Source of the DNA: Halorubrum trapanicum
GTDB taxonomy: Archaea > Halobacteriota > Halobacteria > Halobacteriales > Haloferacaceae
Assembly (NCBI RefSeq): GCF_017873555.1
Contig: NZ_JAGGKE010000006.1
Span: 124,001-188,000 of the forward strand
Length of the DNA stretch: 64,000 nt
Direction of reading: 5' to 3'
Position 1 is the first letter of the stretch. Each line of letters opens with the position of its first letter. The notes under the pieces were generated by a model that saw only the letters and a list, made by a program, of their open reading frames with translations, had not been told where the DNA came from and did no database searches. A program made the translations under genes and the position numbers. This document shows positions 1 to 7,266 of the stretch, in pieces.

Positions 1-1
1 C

Positions 2-295
2 GACGCCAACGACGTGGAGCTCGTCGCCTACTCGCCGCTCGCCCGCGGCGAGATCCTCGACGACCCGGCGATCGTCGACATCGCGGAGAAACACGGCGTC
101 AGCGCGGCGCAGGTGAGCCTCGCGTGGCTCCGCGAGACGGGCGTCACCGCCATCCCGAAGGCGACCGGGGTCGACCACATCCGCGACAACCTCGCGAGCC
201 TCGGCCTGGAACTCGACGACGAGGACGTCGAGGCGATCGACTCGCTCGGCCGCAGCGACCGCCAGCTCAACCCCGACTTCGGGCCGGACTGGTAG
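2..295 (+). CDS. Aldo/keto reductase, C-terminal part (gene begins before the window)
   Basis: The frame is open from the window edge and gives about 97 residues ending QLNPDFGPDW. It matches the end of the aldo/keto reductase TIM barrel: VAYSPLARGEIL is the strand before the last helices, WLRETGVTAIPKATGVDHIRDN carries the usual NADP(H)-phosphate-binding segment (IPKATxxxHIxxN), and the tail LDDEDVEAIDSL is typical. The family reduces aldehydes and ketones with NADPH in the cytoplasm. The catalytic Tyr, Lys and Asp lie upstream of the window, so the substrate cannot be guessed. The neighbour is a convergent histidine kinase ending 15 bp downstream. Confidence 0.85.
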   Translation, partial: DANDVELVAYSPLARGEILDDPAIVDIAEKHGVSAAQVSLAWLRETGVTAIPKATGVDHIRDNLASLGLELDDEDVEAIDSLGRSDRQLNPDFGPDW

Positions 296-310
296 CGCGA
301 GACCCGCCGC

Positions 311-1774
311 TCACTCGGACGCTCGCGGCAGCGACACCGTGATCCGGTTACCGCGCGCGCCGTCGAGCGAACGGCCCTCGCCGCGCTCGTTGCCGGCCGC
401 GTCTCGGCCGTCGCGCTCGCCGCCCGTTATCCCGGCGTCGACCGCCACGGTCCCGTTCGACAGCTCCACGCTCCAGTAGACGAGCCAGAACCCCAGCCCG
501 CTGCTGTGGTAGACGTGAGTCATGTCGTGGTCGCCGGTGAGCACGTCGGCCTCGACGGCCGGGATCGGCGGGAGGTCGTCCTCGACGACGAGTTCCGCTC
601 CCGCCTCGGTGCGCCGCAGTCGCACCGTCACCGTCGGGTTCTCGCGGTCGGCGTGCTGAAACGGGTTCTCCAGCAGTTCGGTCACCGCCGACCGCAGCTC
701 CGCGCGGCCCGTCACCGCGACCTCGTCGAGCCCGTCGACCTCGATCGAGCCCGCCGGGTACCGCTCCCGCACGCGCTCGACGCACTCCGCGACCACGCTC
801 CGGAGGTCGATCCGATCGGTCTCGCGGTGGTCGGTGATCAGCTCGATGATGTCGCGTTCCTTCTGTGCGGTCTCGAGGAGCCCCTCGCCGACGCGCCGGA
901 TCACCGCGGTGTGTTCCGCCGACTCCGGCACGTCGGTCTCCAGTTCCTCCAGCTCGCCGAGGACGACGTTGAGGTCGTTCCGGAGGTTGTGCCGCAAGAG
1001 GTTGTCCATCACGACGAGCTGTCGCTCGCGCCGCCGCCGGTCCGTGACGTCCTTCGTGAACCCCGTGATCCGGATCACCTCGCCCCCTTCGGTGATCGGC
1101 TCCCCCTGTACCCAGACCCACCGGTTGTAGTTCTCCGCGGCGTTCACCCGGTACTCGATGTCGACGGACGCGCCCCCGGAGAGGGTCTCCATGGCCTCCC
1201 GGACGGCGGGCCGGTCGTCGGGGTGGATCGCGTCGAGGAACGCCCCGGGATCGCCGCGGAGCTCGTCGACCGACGCCCCGTAGATCTCCTCGTAGGCCGG
1301 GTTCACGAAGAGGAGCTCCGACCAGTCGGCGTCGAACATCCAGAGCACGTCGCTGGAGACCGCCGCGATCTCCCGGAGGTTCGAGGCCGCCTCCGCGCGC
1401 TGGCGCTCCGCCCGGACGCGGTCGGTGACGTCGCGGGAGCTGACGACGAACCCGTCGAGCGCGGGGTCGGTGAGGTTCGACATCCGGCTCTCCAGCCAGA
1501 CCCACGACCCGTCGCTGGCCCGGTGGCGGTACTCCGCCGTGACCTCGGTGAACTCCGCGGCGCGAATCGCTCCCTCGAACGTTCGTCGCACCCCCTCTCG
1601 CTCGTCCGGGTGAACGTACTCGAAGGCGCTCGTCCCGACGATATCCGCGGGTTCGTAGCCCAAGATCCGCTCGACGGCCGCGTTGACGTACGTGTACGTC
1701 CCCTCCTCGTCCAGCAGGGCGACCTTGTCCTGTGACTGATCGAGCAGCAGGCCGTGCGGCTCGGACCGACTCAT
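311..1774 (-). CDS. PAS-PAS sensor histidine kinase with a degenerate ATP-binding G1 box
   Basis: A 487-residue soluble kinase with two PAS domains (about residues 10-125 and 130-248, each ending in the DVTDR motif that links PAS to the next module), a dimerisation/phosphoacceptor helix with RHNLRND (His262), and a HATPase domain. The N box is LLENPFQHAD (about 366-375) and the G2 box SSGLGFWL (about 423-430). The G1 box, normally DxGxGIP, reads DDLPPIP, so nucleotide binding may be altered. No transmembrane segment is visible, so it should sense a cytoplasmic signal. No response regulator is adjacent, which is common for haloarchaeal orphan kinases. ATG 1774 opens directly before the first PAS domain. 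Confidence 0.88.
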   Translation of the reverse strand: MSRSEPHGLLLDQSQDKVALLDEEGTYTYVNAAVERILGYEPADIVGTSAFEYVHPDEREGVRRTFEGAIRAAEFTEVTAEYRHRASDGSWVWLESRMSNLTDPALDGFVVSSRDVTDRVRAERQRAEAASNLREIAAVSSDVLWMFDADWSELLFVNPAYEEIYGASVDELRGDPGAFLDAIHPDDRPAVREAMETLSGGASVDIEYRVNAAENYNRWVWVQGEPITEGGEVIRITGFTKDVTDRRRRERQLVVMDNLLRHNLRNDLNVVLGELEELETDVPESAEHTAVIRRVGEGLLETAQKERDIIELITDHRETDRIDLRSVVAECVERVRERYPAGSIEVDGLDEVAVTGRAELRSAVTELLENPFQHADRENPTVTVRLRRTEAGAELVVEDDLPPIPAVEADVLTGDHDMTHVYHSSGLGFWLVYWSVELSNGTVAVDAGITGGERDGRDAAGNERGEGRSLDGARGNRITVSLPRASE

Positions 1775-1852
1775 CTCCTCACTCTCGTTCGCGTACCTCC
1801 ATAACCGTCACGGCGGTCTCCGGGTCCCGAGAGCGCTCCGCCGGACGACGGC

Positions 1853-3703
1853 TCAAACGTGCTCGGCGAGGAAGTCGACGATCTCGCGGTACGCCTCGAT
1901 CCGGTTGTCGAGCTTCGCGAAGCCGTGCCCCTCGTCGTCGAAGATCAGCTTGCGGACCGGAACGCCCTGCTCGCGCGCCTTTTCGACGATCTGTTCGGCT
2001 TCACCTACCGGAACCCGCGGGTCGTTCTCGCCGTGGAGGACGAACAGCGGGGCCTCGATCCGGTCGATGTTGTTGATCGGGGAGACGGCCTCGAGGAACT
2101 CGCGGTCCTCGGCCAGCGAGCCGTACTCGGCCTCGCGCAGCGAGCGCCGCCAGTCGCCGGTGTTCTCTAAGAACGTGACGAAGTTCGCGATGCCGACGAT
2201 GTCGACGCCCGCGGCCCACAGATCCGGGTACTCCGTCAGCGACGCAAGTACCATGAAGCCGCCGTAGGAGCCGCCCATCGCGACGACGCGGTCCGGGTCG
2301 ACCTCGGGGTGGTCGTGGAGCCACCCGACCCCCTCGCGGATGTCTCGCACCGAGTCCATCCGGTTCTCCACGTCGTCGAGCGCGGAGTACGCCTTCCCGT
2401 ACCCCGAGGAGCCGCGGACGTTGGGCTCGAAGACCGCGTACCCGTGGTTCAGCAGGTACTGCGTGACCGAGGCGAAGGAGGGCCGCCGCTGGGACTCCGG
2501 CCCGCCGTGGATGTCGACGACGACGGGGTAGCCCGACTCGGGCGGCTCCGTCTCCGGGACCGAGAAGAACGCGGGAATCTCGCGCCCAGCGCGAGACGAC
2601 GTCTCGCTGGCCGACGAACGTCGTTCGTCGACGTCGAACGTCGGGTAGTGGACCAGCTCGCGCTCGACGAAGGTGTCGGGCGGGACGCCCGCGGTCGAGG
2701 CGCGCGTCCACCGCTCCGTATCGCCCGTGGTCGCGTCGACGACGTAGACGTTCGCGTTGCGCGTGCTCCCCGTCGCCGTCACCGCGAACCGGTCGCCCTC
2801 GGGACCGAAGCTCACGCCGCCGGCGACGCCGTCCGGCAGGTCCGGCTCCGGGAACTCGTCGATCCGGTCCGGCGCGACGAGCTCGCCGGCGGTGAGCTCG
2901 GTGTAGCCGTCGACGTTCCGGGAGTAGACGAGCCGGCGGGAGTCCTCGTCTATCGCGACGCCGTCGACGTTCCACTCGCCGCCGTCCGCGACGACGGTGA
3001 ACTCGTCGGTCTCCAGGTCGAGCCGCTCCAAGCGCAGCGTGTCCGTCTCGCGGTCGGTGACGAGGTAGACCCCCTCGCCGTCGGGACCCCACTCCGGGCC
3101 GGAGTACCGCACGTCGCCCTCGTGGGGCGTGTGGTGGGTCAGGTCTCCGCTCGACAGATCGAGGGTGTACACGTCGTGGTCGAACGAGGAGTGCGCCTCG
3201 TGGACGATCAGCCGGTCGTCGCTCGGCGACCAGCCGGCGACCGAGAGCCAGCCGTCGCCCTCGTACACGAGTTCGGCGTCGTCGCCCGTCTCGTCGCGGC
3301 CCTGGACGTACACGTCGAAGACGGCCTCGTCGCGGCGGTTCGACGCGAACGCGAACCGGTCGCCGGTCGAGTTCCAGCCGCCCCACCGGTGTTTCGCCTC
3401 GGGCATGTCGGTGAGGTCCGTGATCGCGCCCGACTCGTAGTCGAGCCGGTACAGCTGCGCGCGCTCGTTGCCGCCCTCGTCCATGCCGAAGACGGCCTCC
3501 GACCGTTCCGGCGAGGAGTCGACGAAGGAGACGGACTCCTCGAAGAACGTGTGCTGTTCGGGCCACGACTCCGGCTCGCGGACCGACCACACCTGGCCCG
3601 TGCCGGTCGTGTCGAGGAGGAAGGAGAGCCGGCCGTCGGGACCGAGGTCGGCGCCGCCCGCGTTCCGCACGTTGAGGTAGCGCTCGATGTCGTACTGTCG
3701 CAT
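1853..3703 (-). CDS. S9 family (prolyl oligopeptidase-type) serine peptidase
   Basis: A 616-residue protein with an N-terminal beta-propeller of WD40/PD40-like repeats (phrases such as WSPSDDRL, WGPDGEGVYLVTDR, SFGPEGDRFAVT) followed by an alpha/beta hydrolase domain from about residue 375. The nucleophile motif is GGSYGG (Ser479), and Asp561 in HGENDPRVP and His593 in DEGHGF complete the triad. Such enzymes act as acylaminoacyl or oligopeptidases on short peptides. No signal peptide is seen, so it is probably cytoplasmic. The length fits the family. A 78-bp gap separates it from the kinase gene downstream on the same strand. Confidence 0.92.
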   Translation of the reverse strand: MRQYDIERYLNVRNAGGADLGPDGRLSFLLDTTGTGQVWSVREPESWPEQHTFFEESVSFVDSSPERSEAVFGMDEGGNERAQLYRLDYESGAITDLTDMPEAKHRWGGWNSTGDRFAFASNRRDEAVFDVYVQGRDETGDDAELVYEGDGWLSVAGWSPSDDRLIVHEAHSSFDHDVYTLDLSSGDLTHHTPHEGDVRYSGPEWGPDGEGVYLVTDRETDTLRLERLDLETDEFTVVADGGEWNVDGVAIDEDSRRLVYSRNVDGYTELTAGELVAPDRIDEFPEPDLPDGVAGGVSFGPEGDRFAVTATGSTRNANVYVVDATTGDTERWTRASTAGVPPDTFVERELVHYPTFDVDERRSSASETSSRAGREIPAFFSVPETEPPESGYPVVVDIHGGPESQRRPSFASVTQYLLNHGYAVFEPNVRGSSGYGKAYSALDDVENRMDSVRDIREGVGWLHDHPEVDPDRVVAMGGSYGGFMVLASLTEYPDLWAAGVDIVGIANFVTFLENTGDWRRSLREAEYGSLAEDREFLEAVSPINNIDRIEAPLFVLHGENDPRVPVGEAEQIVEKAREQGVPVRKLIFDDEGHGFAKLDNRIEAYREIVDFLAEHV

Positions 3704-3819
3704 GCCACTCGGTTCCGCGCGCCCCGTGAAACCGTTTCGGGTGGCGGACCCCCCGATCTGGACCGACGCTCCGCCCGGATGCCGTGTCTTTTTACCGGCG
3801 CCCCCCGTGCGGTCGGCGT

Positions 3820-4869
3820 ATGCGCGTCGCGTTCGTCTCGCTTTTCGCCCCCGGACACGGGGAGACCCCGGCGCGAACGCGAACGCTCCGAACCGCCCGC
3901 CGACTCGCCGACCGCGGGCACGACGTGGTCTGGCTCTGCGCCCGCTGGTGGGGCGGCGACCACGACGCCTTCGACGACGAGGGGATCGAGTACCGCTCGG
4001 TCACCGCCGAGCCGACGCCGGTCGCGTTCGCCGCGAAGCTCCCGGCCGCGCTCCGGCGCGTCGGACCGGACGTCGTCCACGCGGTCAACAGCCCGCCGAC
4101 GCCCGCGCTCGCCGCCACGGTCGGCGGGACGCTCTCTCGGACCCCGGTCGTCGTCGACTGGTGGCGCGACCACCCGGCCGACGCCCGCCGCTGGTATCGG
4201 CCCCTCGCGCGCCGCGCGGACGCGGTGACGGCCCCCTCCCGGACCACCAAGACGCGCGTCCGCGAGCACGGCGCCGACGGCGACGACGTGCGGGTGCTCC
4301 CCGAGAGCATCGACTTCGACGCCGTCGAGTCCGCGGCCGTCGACGACCGGTTCGACGCGGTGTACGCGCGGCGGCTCGACCGCCACGCCAACGTCGAGAC
4401 GTTCCTCCTCGGACTCGCCGAGCTGCGCGGCCGCGACTGGACCGCGGCGGTGATCGGCGACGGCCCGGAGCGCGGCCGGATCGAGTCGACCGCGAGCGAC
4501 CTCCGGATCGACGACCGGGTCGAGTTCCTCGGCGACCTCCCGACCGAAGAGCGGATTCCGATATTCAAAGGAACGCACGTCGCGGTCGCGACCGCGACGT
4601 GGGAGACGTTCGCGACCGACCTGCTGTGGGCGGTCGCGTGCGGCTGCGTCGCCCTCGTCGAGTACCAGGCGGACTCCAGCGCCCACGAGCTCGTCGAGGG
4701 GCGCGAGCGCGGCCGGCTCGTGACGAGCCCGGCGGAGCTGGCCGACGAGTTCGTCGCGGTCGGCGACCTCGAGCGCCGCGCGGTCGACCGCGAGTTCGCC
4801 TCCTTCGACCACGAGGCGGTGATCGACCGCTACGTCGCGCTGTACGAGGAGCTCGTCGACGGGGAGTGA
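3820..4869 (+). CDS. Glycosyltransferase, GT4-like
   Basis: A 349-residue protein starting MRVAFVSLFAPGHGETPARTRTL, a typical GT-B N-terminal Rossmann strand and loop. The C-terminal half has the sugar-nucleotide-binding fold (VIGDGPERGRIESTA, RVEFLGDLPTEERIPIFKGTHVAVATATWETFATDLLWAVACGC), where the usual E-x7-E motif is loosely kept. An upstream in-frame ATG at 3784 would add 12 Arg-rich residues. The start at 3820 is preferred because it begins the family fold and lies about 30 nt after the AT-rich patch CTTTTTA. It probably transfers a sugar to a lipid or glycan. It stands divergently from the peptidase gene. Confidence 0.82.
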   Translation: MRVAFVSLFAPGHGETPARTRTLRTARRLADRGHDVVWLCARWWGGDHDAFDDEGIEYRSVTAEPTPVAFAAKLPAALRRVGPDVVHAVNSPPTPALAATVGGTLSRTPVVVDWWRDHPADARRWYRPLARRADAVTAPSRTTKTRVREHGADGDDVRVLPESIDFDAVESAAVDDRFDAVYARRLDRHANVETFLLGLAELRGRDWTAAVIGDGPERGRIESTASDLRIDDRVEFLGDLPTEERIPIFKGTHVAVATATWETFATDLLWAVACGCVALVEYQADSSAHELVEGRERGRLVTSPAELADEFVAVGDLERRAVDREFASFDHEAVIDRYVALYEELVDGE

Positions 4870-4916
4870 CGGAGCTACGGGCGAGGGGGAACCGAGAAGA
4901 GCGCGATCGCCGTCCG

Positions 4917-5552
4917 CTACGCCTGTTCCTGTCGGGTGATCGAACCGCCGTACTTCATGAAGACGAACGCCAGTCCCAGCGTGCTCACCATCGCGATGAA
5001 CGTCGCGATCCCCAGCGCGCGGGCGGCGTCAGGGACGAACACCGCGTTCGACTCGCCGCCGCCGACGTCGACGGTGGCGACGTCCTCGCCGACGGCGATG
5101 CCGCCGTGCATCCCGACCGCGGTGTGGGGCACGCAGTGGTAGTGGGTGATGCCGGCGTCCTCGCTCGAGGTCTCGTACTCGTAGGTGTTCCCCTCCTCGC
5201 CGACCGGGTCGCCGCTGTCGAGGCTGGCCGGACCGCCGTCCTCGACCGTCTGGACGTTGTGGTCGCCGCCGTTCCCCGTCCACTCCCAGATGATCGTCGT
5301 CCCCTCGTCGACCCACACCAGCGTCGGATCGAACGCGAGGCCCTGGTCGCCTGCGCCGACCGAGATGGTCACTTCGTCTTGGCCGCGGGCGTCGGTATAG
5401 GAGCCGCCGTTCCCTTCGGCGCTGCTCGGCCAGTCGGGTTCCACTTCCTGTGCAGCCGCCGTCCCCGCCGTCGCCGTCGCCGCGCCGGCGGCGGCCGCCG
5501 CACCGCCGGCCGTCCGCATGAACGCGCGCCGAGAGACGTCGTCCGAACTCAT
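4917..5552 (-). CDS. Halocyanin-like blue copper protein, Tat-exported and C-terminally membrane anchored
   Basis: A 211-residue precursor. The N-terminus SRRAFMRTAGGAAAAAGAATATAGTAAA is a Tat signal. The cupredoxin domain shows the type-1 copper ligands: His in GGDHNVQ, then Cys, His and Met in HYHCVPHTAVGMHG. A hydrophobic stretch near the C-terminus (ALGIATFIAMVSTLGLAFVFMKYG) followed by charged residues should anchor it in the membrane facing outward. Halocyanins carry electrons in the respiratory chain; the partner here is unknown. It is monocistronic, with repeat copy A lying upstream between it and mfnA. Confidence 0.93.
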   Translation of the reverse strand: MSSDDVSRRAFMRTAGGAAAAAGAATATAGTAAAQEVEPDWPSSAEGNGGSYTDARGQDEVTISVGAGDQGLAFDPTLVWVDEGTTIIWEWTGNGGDHNVQTVEDGGPASLDSGDPVGEEGNTYEYETSSEDAGITHYHCVPHTAVGMHGGIAVGEDVATVDVGGGESNAVFVPDAARALGIATFIAMVSTLGLAFVFMKYGGSITRQEQA

Positions 5553-5685
5553 ACAGCCCGGTTCGTGGTCGCCCGTAGTGAATATGTTGATCCGAACGCG
5601 GCGACGACGACGATTCTCGGCCGACCGTGACTCCGGCCGGCTGTGCGGTTGTTTTTAAAACGAACGGAGATACCGCTGTCGACTA

Positions 5686-6035
5686 TTTATAAGCGGTCCG
5701 CGACGCGGCGGTGGCCGGTGCCAAAGTCCCGGCCGCTCGGCGATACGCGGGTCTCGTGGTGAACACCACCAAAGCCCCAGCCGGGAGGTGGGCGCACGCT
5801 CGCTGCGCGCTTCGGTCGCTCACTTCCTTCGCTCCCTCCAGTGCTTGCGTCGCCTGCGCCCACCTCCCGGCTGCCCCTTTGAGTCCCACCCCGCACCGCG
5901 CCGCACCGCACCTCACGCCTCCCCAGCCTCGTCAGTCGCCGTCGCTCCGCTCCGGCGACTGACTTCCCTCGCGGGCGGTTCGCGGCCGCCGGTGGCGGCC
6001 GCTCACCGGCGCGCCACCGCATCGTCTATTTATAA
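5686..6035 (+). repeat. Structured intergenic repeat, copy A
   Basis: About 350 bp bounded on both sides by TTTATAA (5686-5692 and 6029-6035). The order is a degenerate box CCAAAGTCCCGGCCG at 5721, the full box CCAAAGCCCCAGCCG at 5769, a perfect 18-bp inverted repeat (AGCCGGGAGGTGGGCGCA and its complement, the right arm ending at 5872), the box GGCTGCCCCTTTGAG from 5869, a conserved linker containing CTCACGCCTCCCCA, and a second hairpin with the 11-bp arms GTCAGTCGCCG (5931-5941) and CGGCGACTGAC (5953-5963). A third GC-rich hairpin follows near 5979-6000. Copies B and C share this plan. It fills the whole gap between halocyanin and mfnA. No protein-coding role is credible. Confidence 0.85.
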
Positions 6036-6073
6036 GGGAGCGTCGCCGCTGCGGTCGCGTATTTAAATACGAC

Positions 6074-7189
6074 CTACCGCCGAATCCCGTCGAGGTCGTC
6101 GAGGAACGCCCGCAGCGTCGACCGCGTCACGTGCGGCATACACACCACGCGGAGCTCTCCGCTTCCGGTCCGCGACACCTTCCAGCCCGCGTCGCGGAGC
6201 GCCGCGAACTCCGACTCGGGGACGTCGGCCGCGACGAGCGGGAGCTCGGGGTCGACGGCGTCGTATCCGCGGTCCGCAAGTTCGGCGGCGAGCCAGTCGG
6301 CGTTGTCGGCTGCGCGCTCGGCGGCCTCGCGGTAGCCGTCGGGCCACAGCGCGTCCATCGCCGCGACGGCGCCCGCGACGCCCGCACCGCTCCGCGTTCC
6401 GGTCAAGGTCGCCTGCGACCGGGACTCCAGGTACGGCGTGTCGACCGCGAGCGCGTCGAGTGCGGCGTCTTCGCGGGCCAACAGGCCGCCCGCCGGCACC
6501 GGCGCCTGCCCGAACTTGTGGGGGTCGATCGTCAGCGTGTCGACCGGCGCGTCGGCGAACGACCAGTCGCGGTCGGTAAAGGGGAGAATGAACCCGCCCC
6601 ACGCGGCGTCGACGTGAAATTGCGCCTCGACCTCGTCGGCTATCGCCGCCAGCTCCGGGATCGGGTCGACCCGGCCGTACTCTGTGCTGCCGGCGACGCC
6701 GACGACGAGCGCGGTCGCGTCGTCGACCGCGGCCGCGACCGCGTCCGCGTCGGCCCGGTAGTCGTCGTCGAGGGGGACGGTCCGCAGCTCCACCCCGAGC
6801 AGCTCCGCCGCCTTGGTGAACGAGAAGTGCGCGCTCGCCGGTGCGACGACGTTGACCGCGCTCCCGCCGTGCCTGACGCCGCTCCCGGCGCGCCCGTCGT
6901 CGCTCCCGCCGTGGCGGTTCCGGGCCGACCGCACCGCCTGAACGTTCGCTTCGGTACCGCCGGAGGTGACGTACCCCGCGGCGCGCTCCGGATCCGGGTG
7001 GTCCGCGAGCGTCGCGAGCCGCTCGACCGCGCGCGCCTCCAGGTCCGCCACCGCCTCGTAGGTGGCGGGGTCGCCCGGGTTCGTCGCGAGGAACCGCTCG
7101 GCGGCCGCGCGGGCGTCCGGGTGCGGCTCGGTACACATCGAGGAGAGCACCCGGTCGAACGACTGCGGCTCCGGTTCCGGCTGACGCAT
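6074..7189 (-). CDS. mfnA: L-tyrosine/L-aspartate decarboxylase, PLP-dependent (MfnA family)
   Basis: A 371-residue group II PLP decarboxylase. The Schiff-base lysine is in [10 protein letters not shown] (Lys225), with the cofactor Asp in [10 protein letters not shown] and the substrate-side [15 protein letters not shown]. In archaea this family makes tyramine for methanofuran or beta-alanine from aspartate for coenzyme A. A haloarchaeon lacks methanofuran, so aspartate decarboxylation is the likelier role by inference. Residues 92-109 form a Gly/Asp-rich insert containing RHGG twice, probably a surface loop. Start ATG 7189 matches the expected N-terminus. It ends directly at repeat copy A. 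Confidence 0.9.
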   Translation of the reverse strand: MRQPEPEPQSFDRVLSSMCTEPHPDARAAAERFLATNPGDPATYEAVADLEARAVERLATLADHPDPERAAGYVTSGGTEANVQAVRSARNRHGGSDDGRAGSGVRHGGSAVNVVAPASAHFSFTKAAELLGVELRTVPLDDDYRADADAVAAAVDDATALVVGVAGSTEYGRVDPIPELAAIADEVEAQFHVDAAWGGFILPFTDRDWSFADAPVDTLTIDPHKFGQAPVPAGGLLAREDAALDALAVDTPYLESRSQATLTGTRSGAGVAGAVAAMDALWPDGYREAAERAADNADWLAAELADRGYDAVDPELPLVAADVPESEFAALRDAGWKVSRTGSGELRVVCMPHVTRSTLRAFLDDLDGIRR

Positions 7190-7266
7190 CTGCCCTCCCC
7201 TTGCCGGGGGCGGCTCTTACCCGTTCCGCTCTCGGCTCCGACGGAGATAATTCCCCTGAGACGGAC

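Noticed and set aside
5683-5916. Open frames within the repeat copies (also near 16923-17481 and 57714-57950) that translate to GTQRGSRE-type peptides
   Set aside because: The peptides look alike only because the DNA boxes are conserved. Hairpin arms change in compensating pairs, not by synonymous substitution, and no start or promoter fits a protein.
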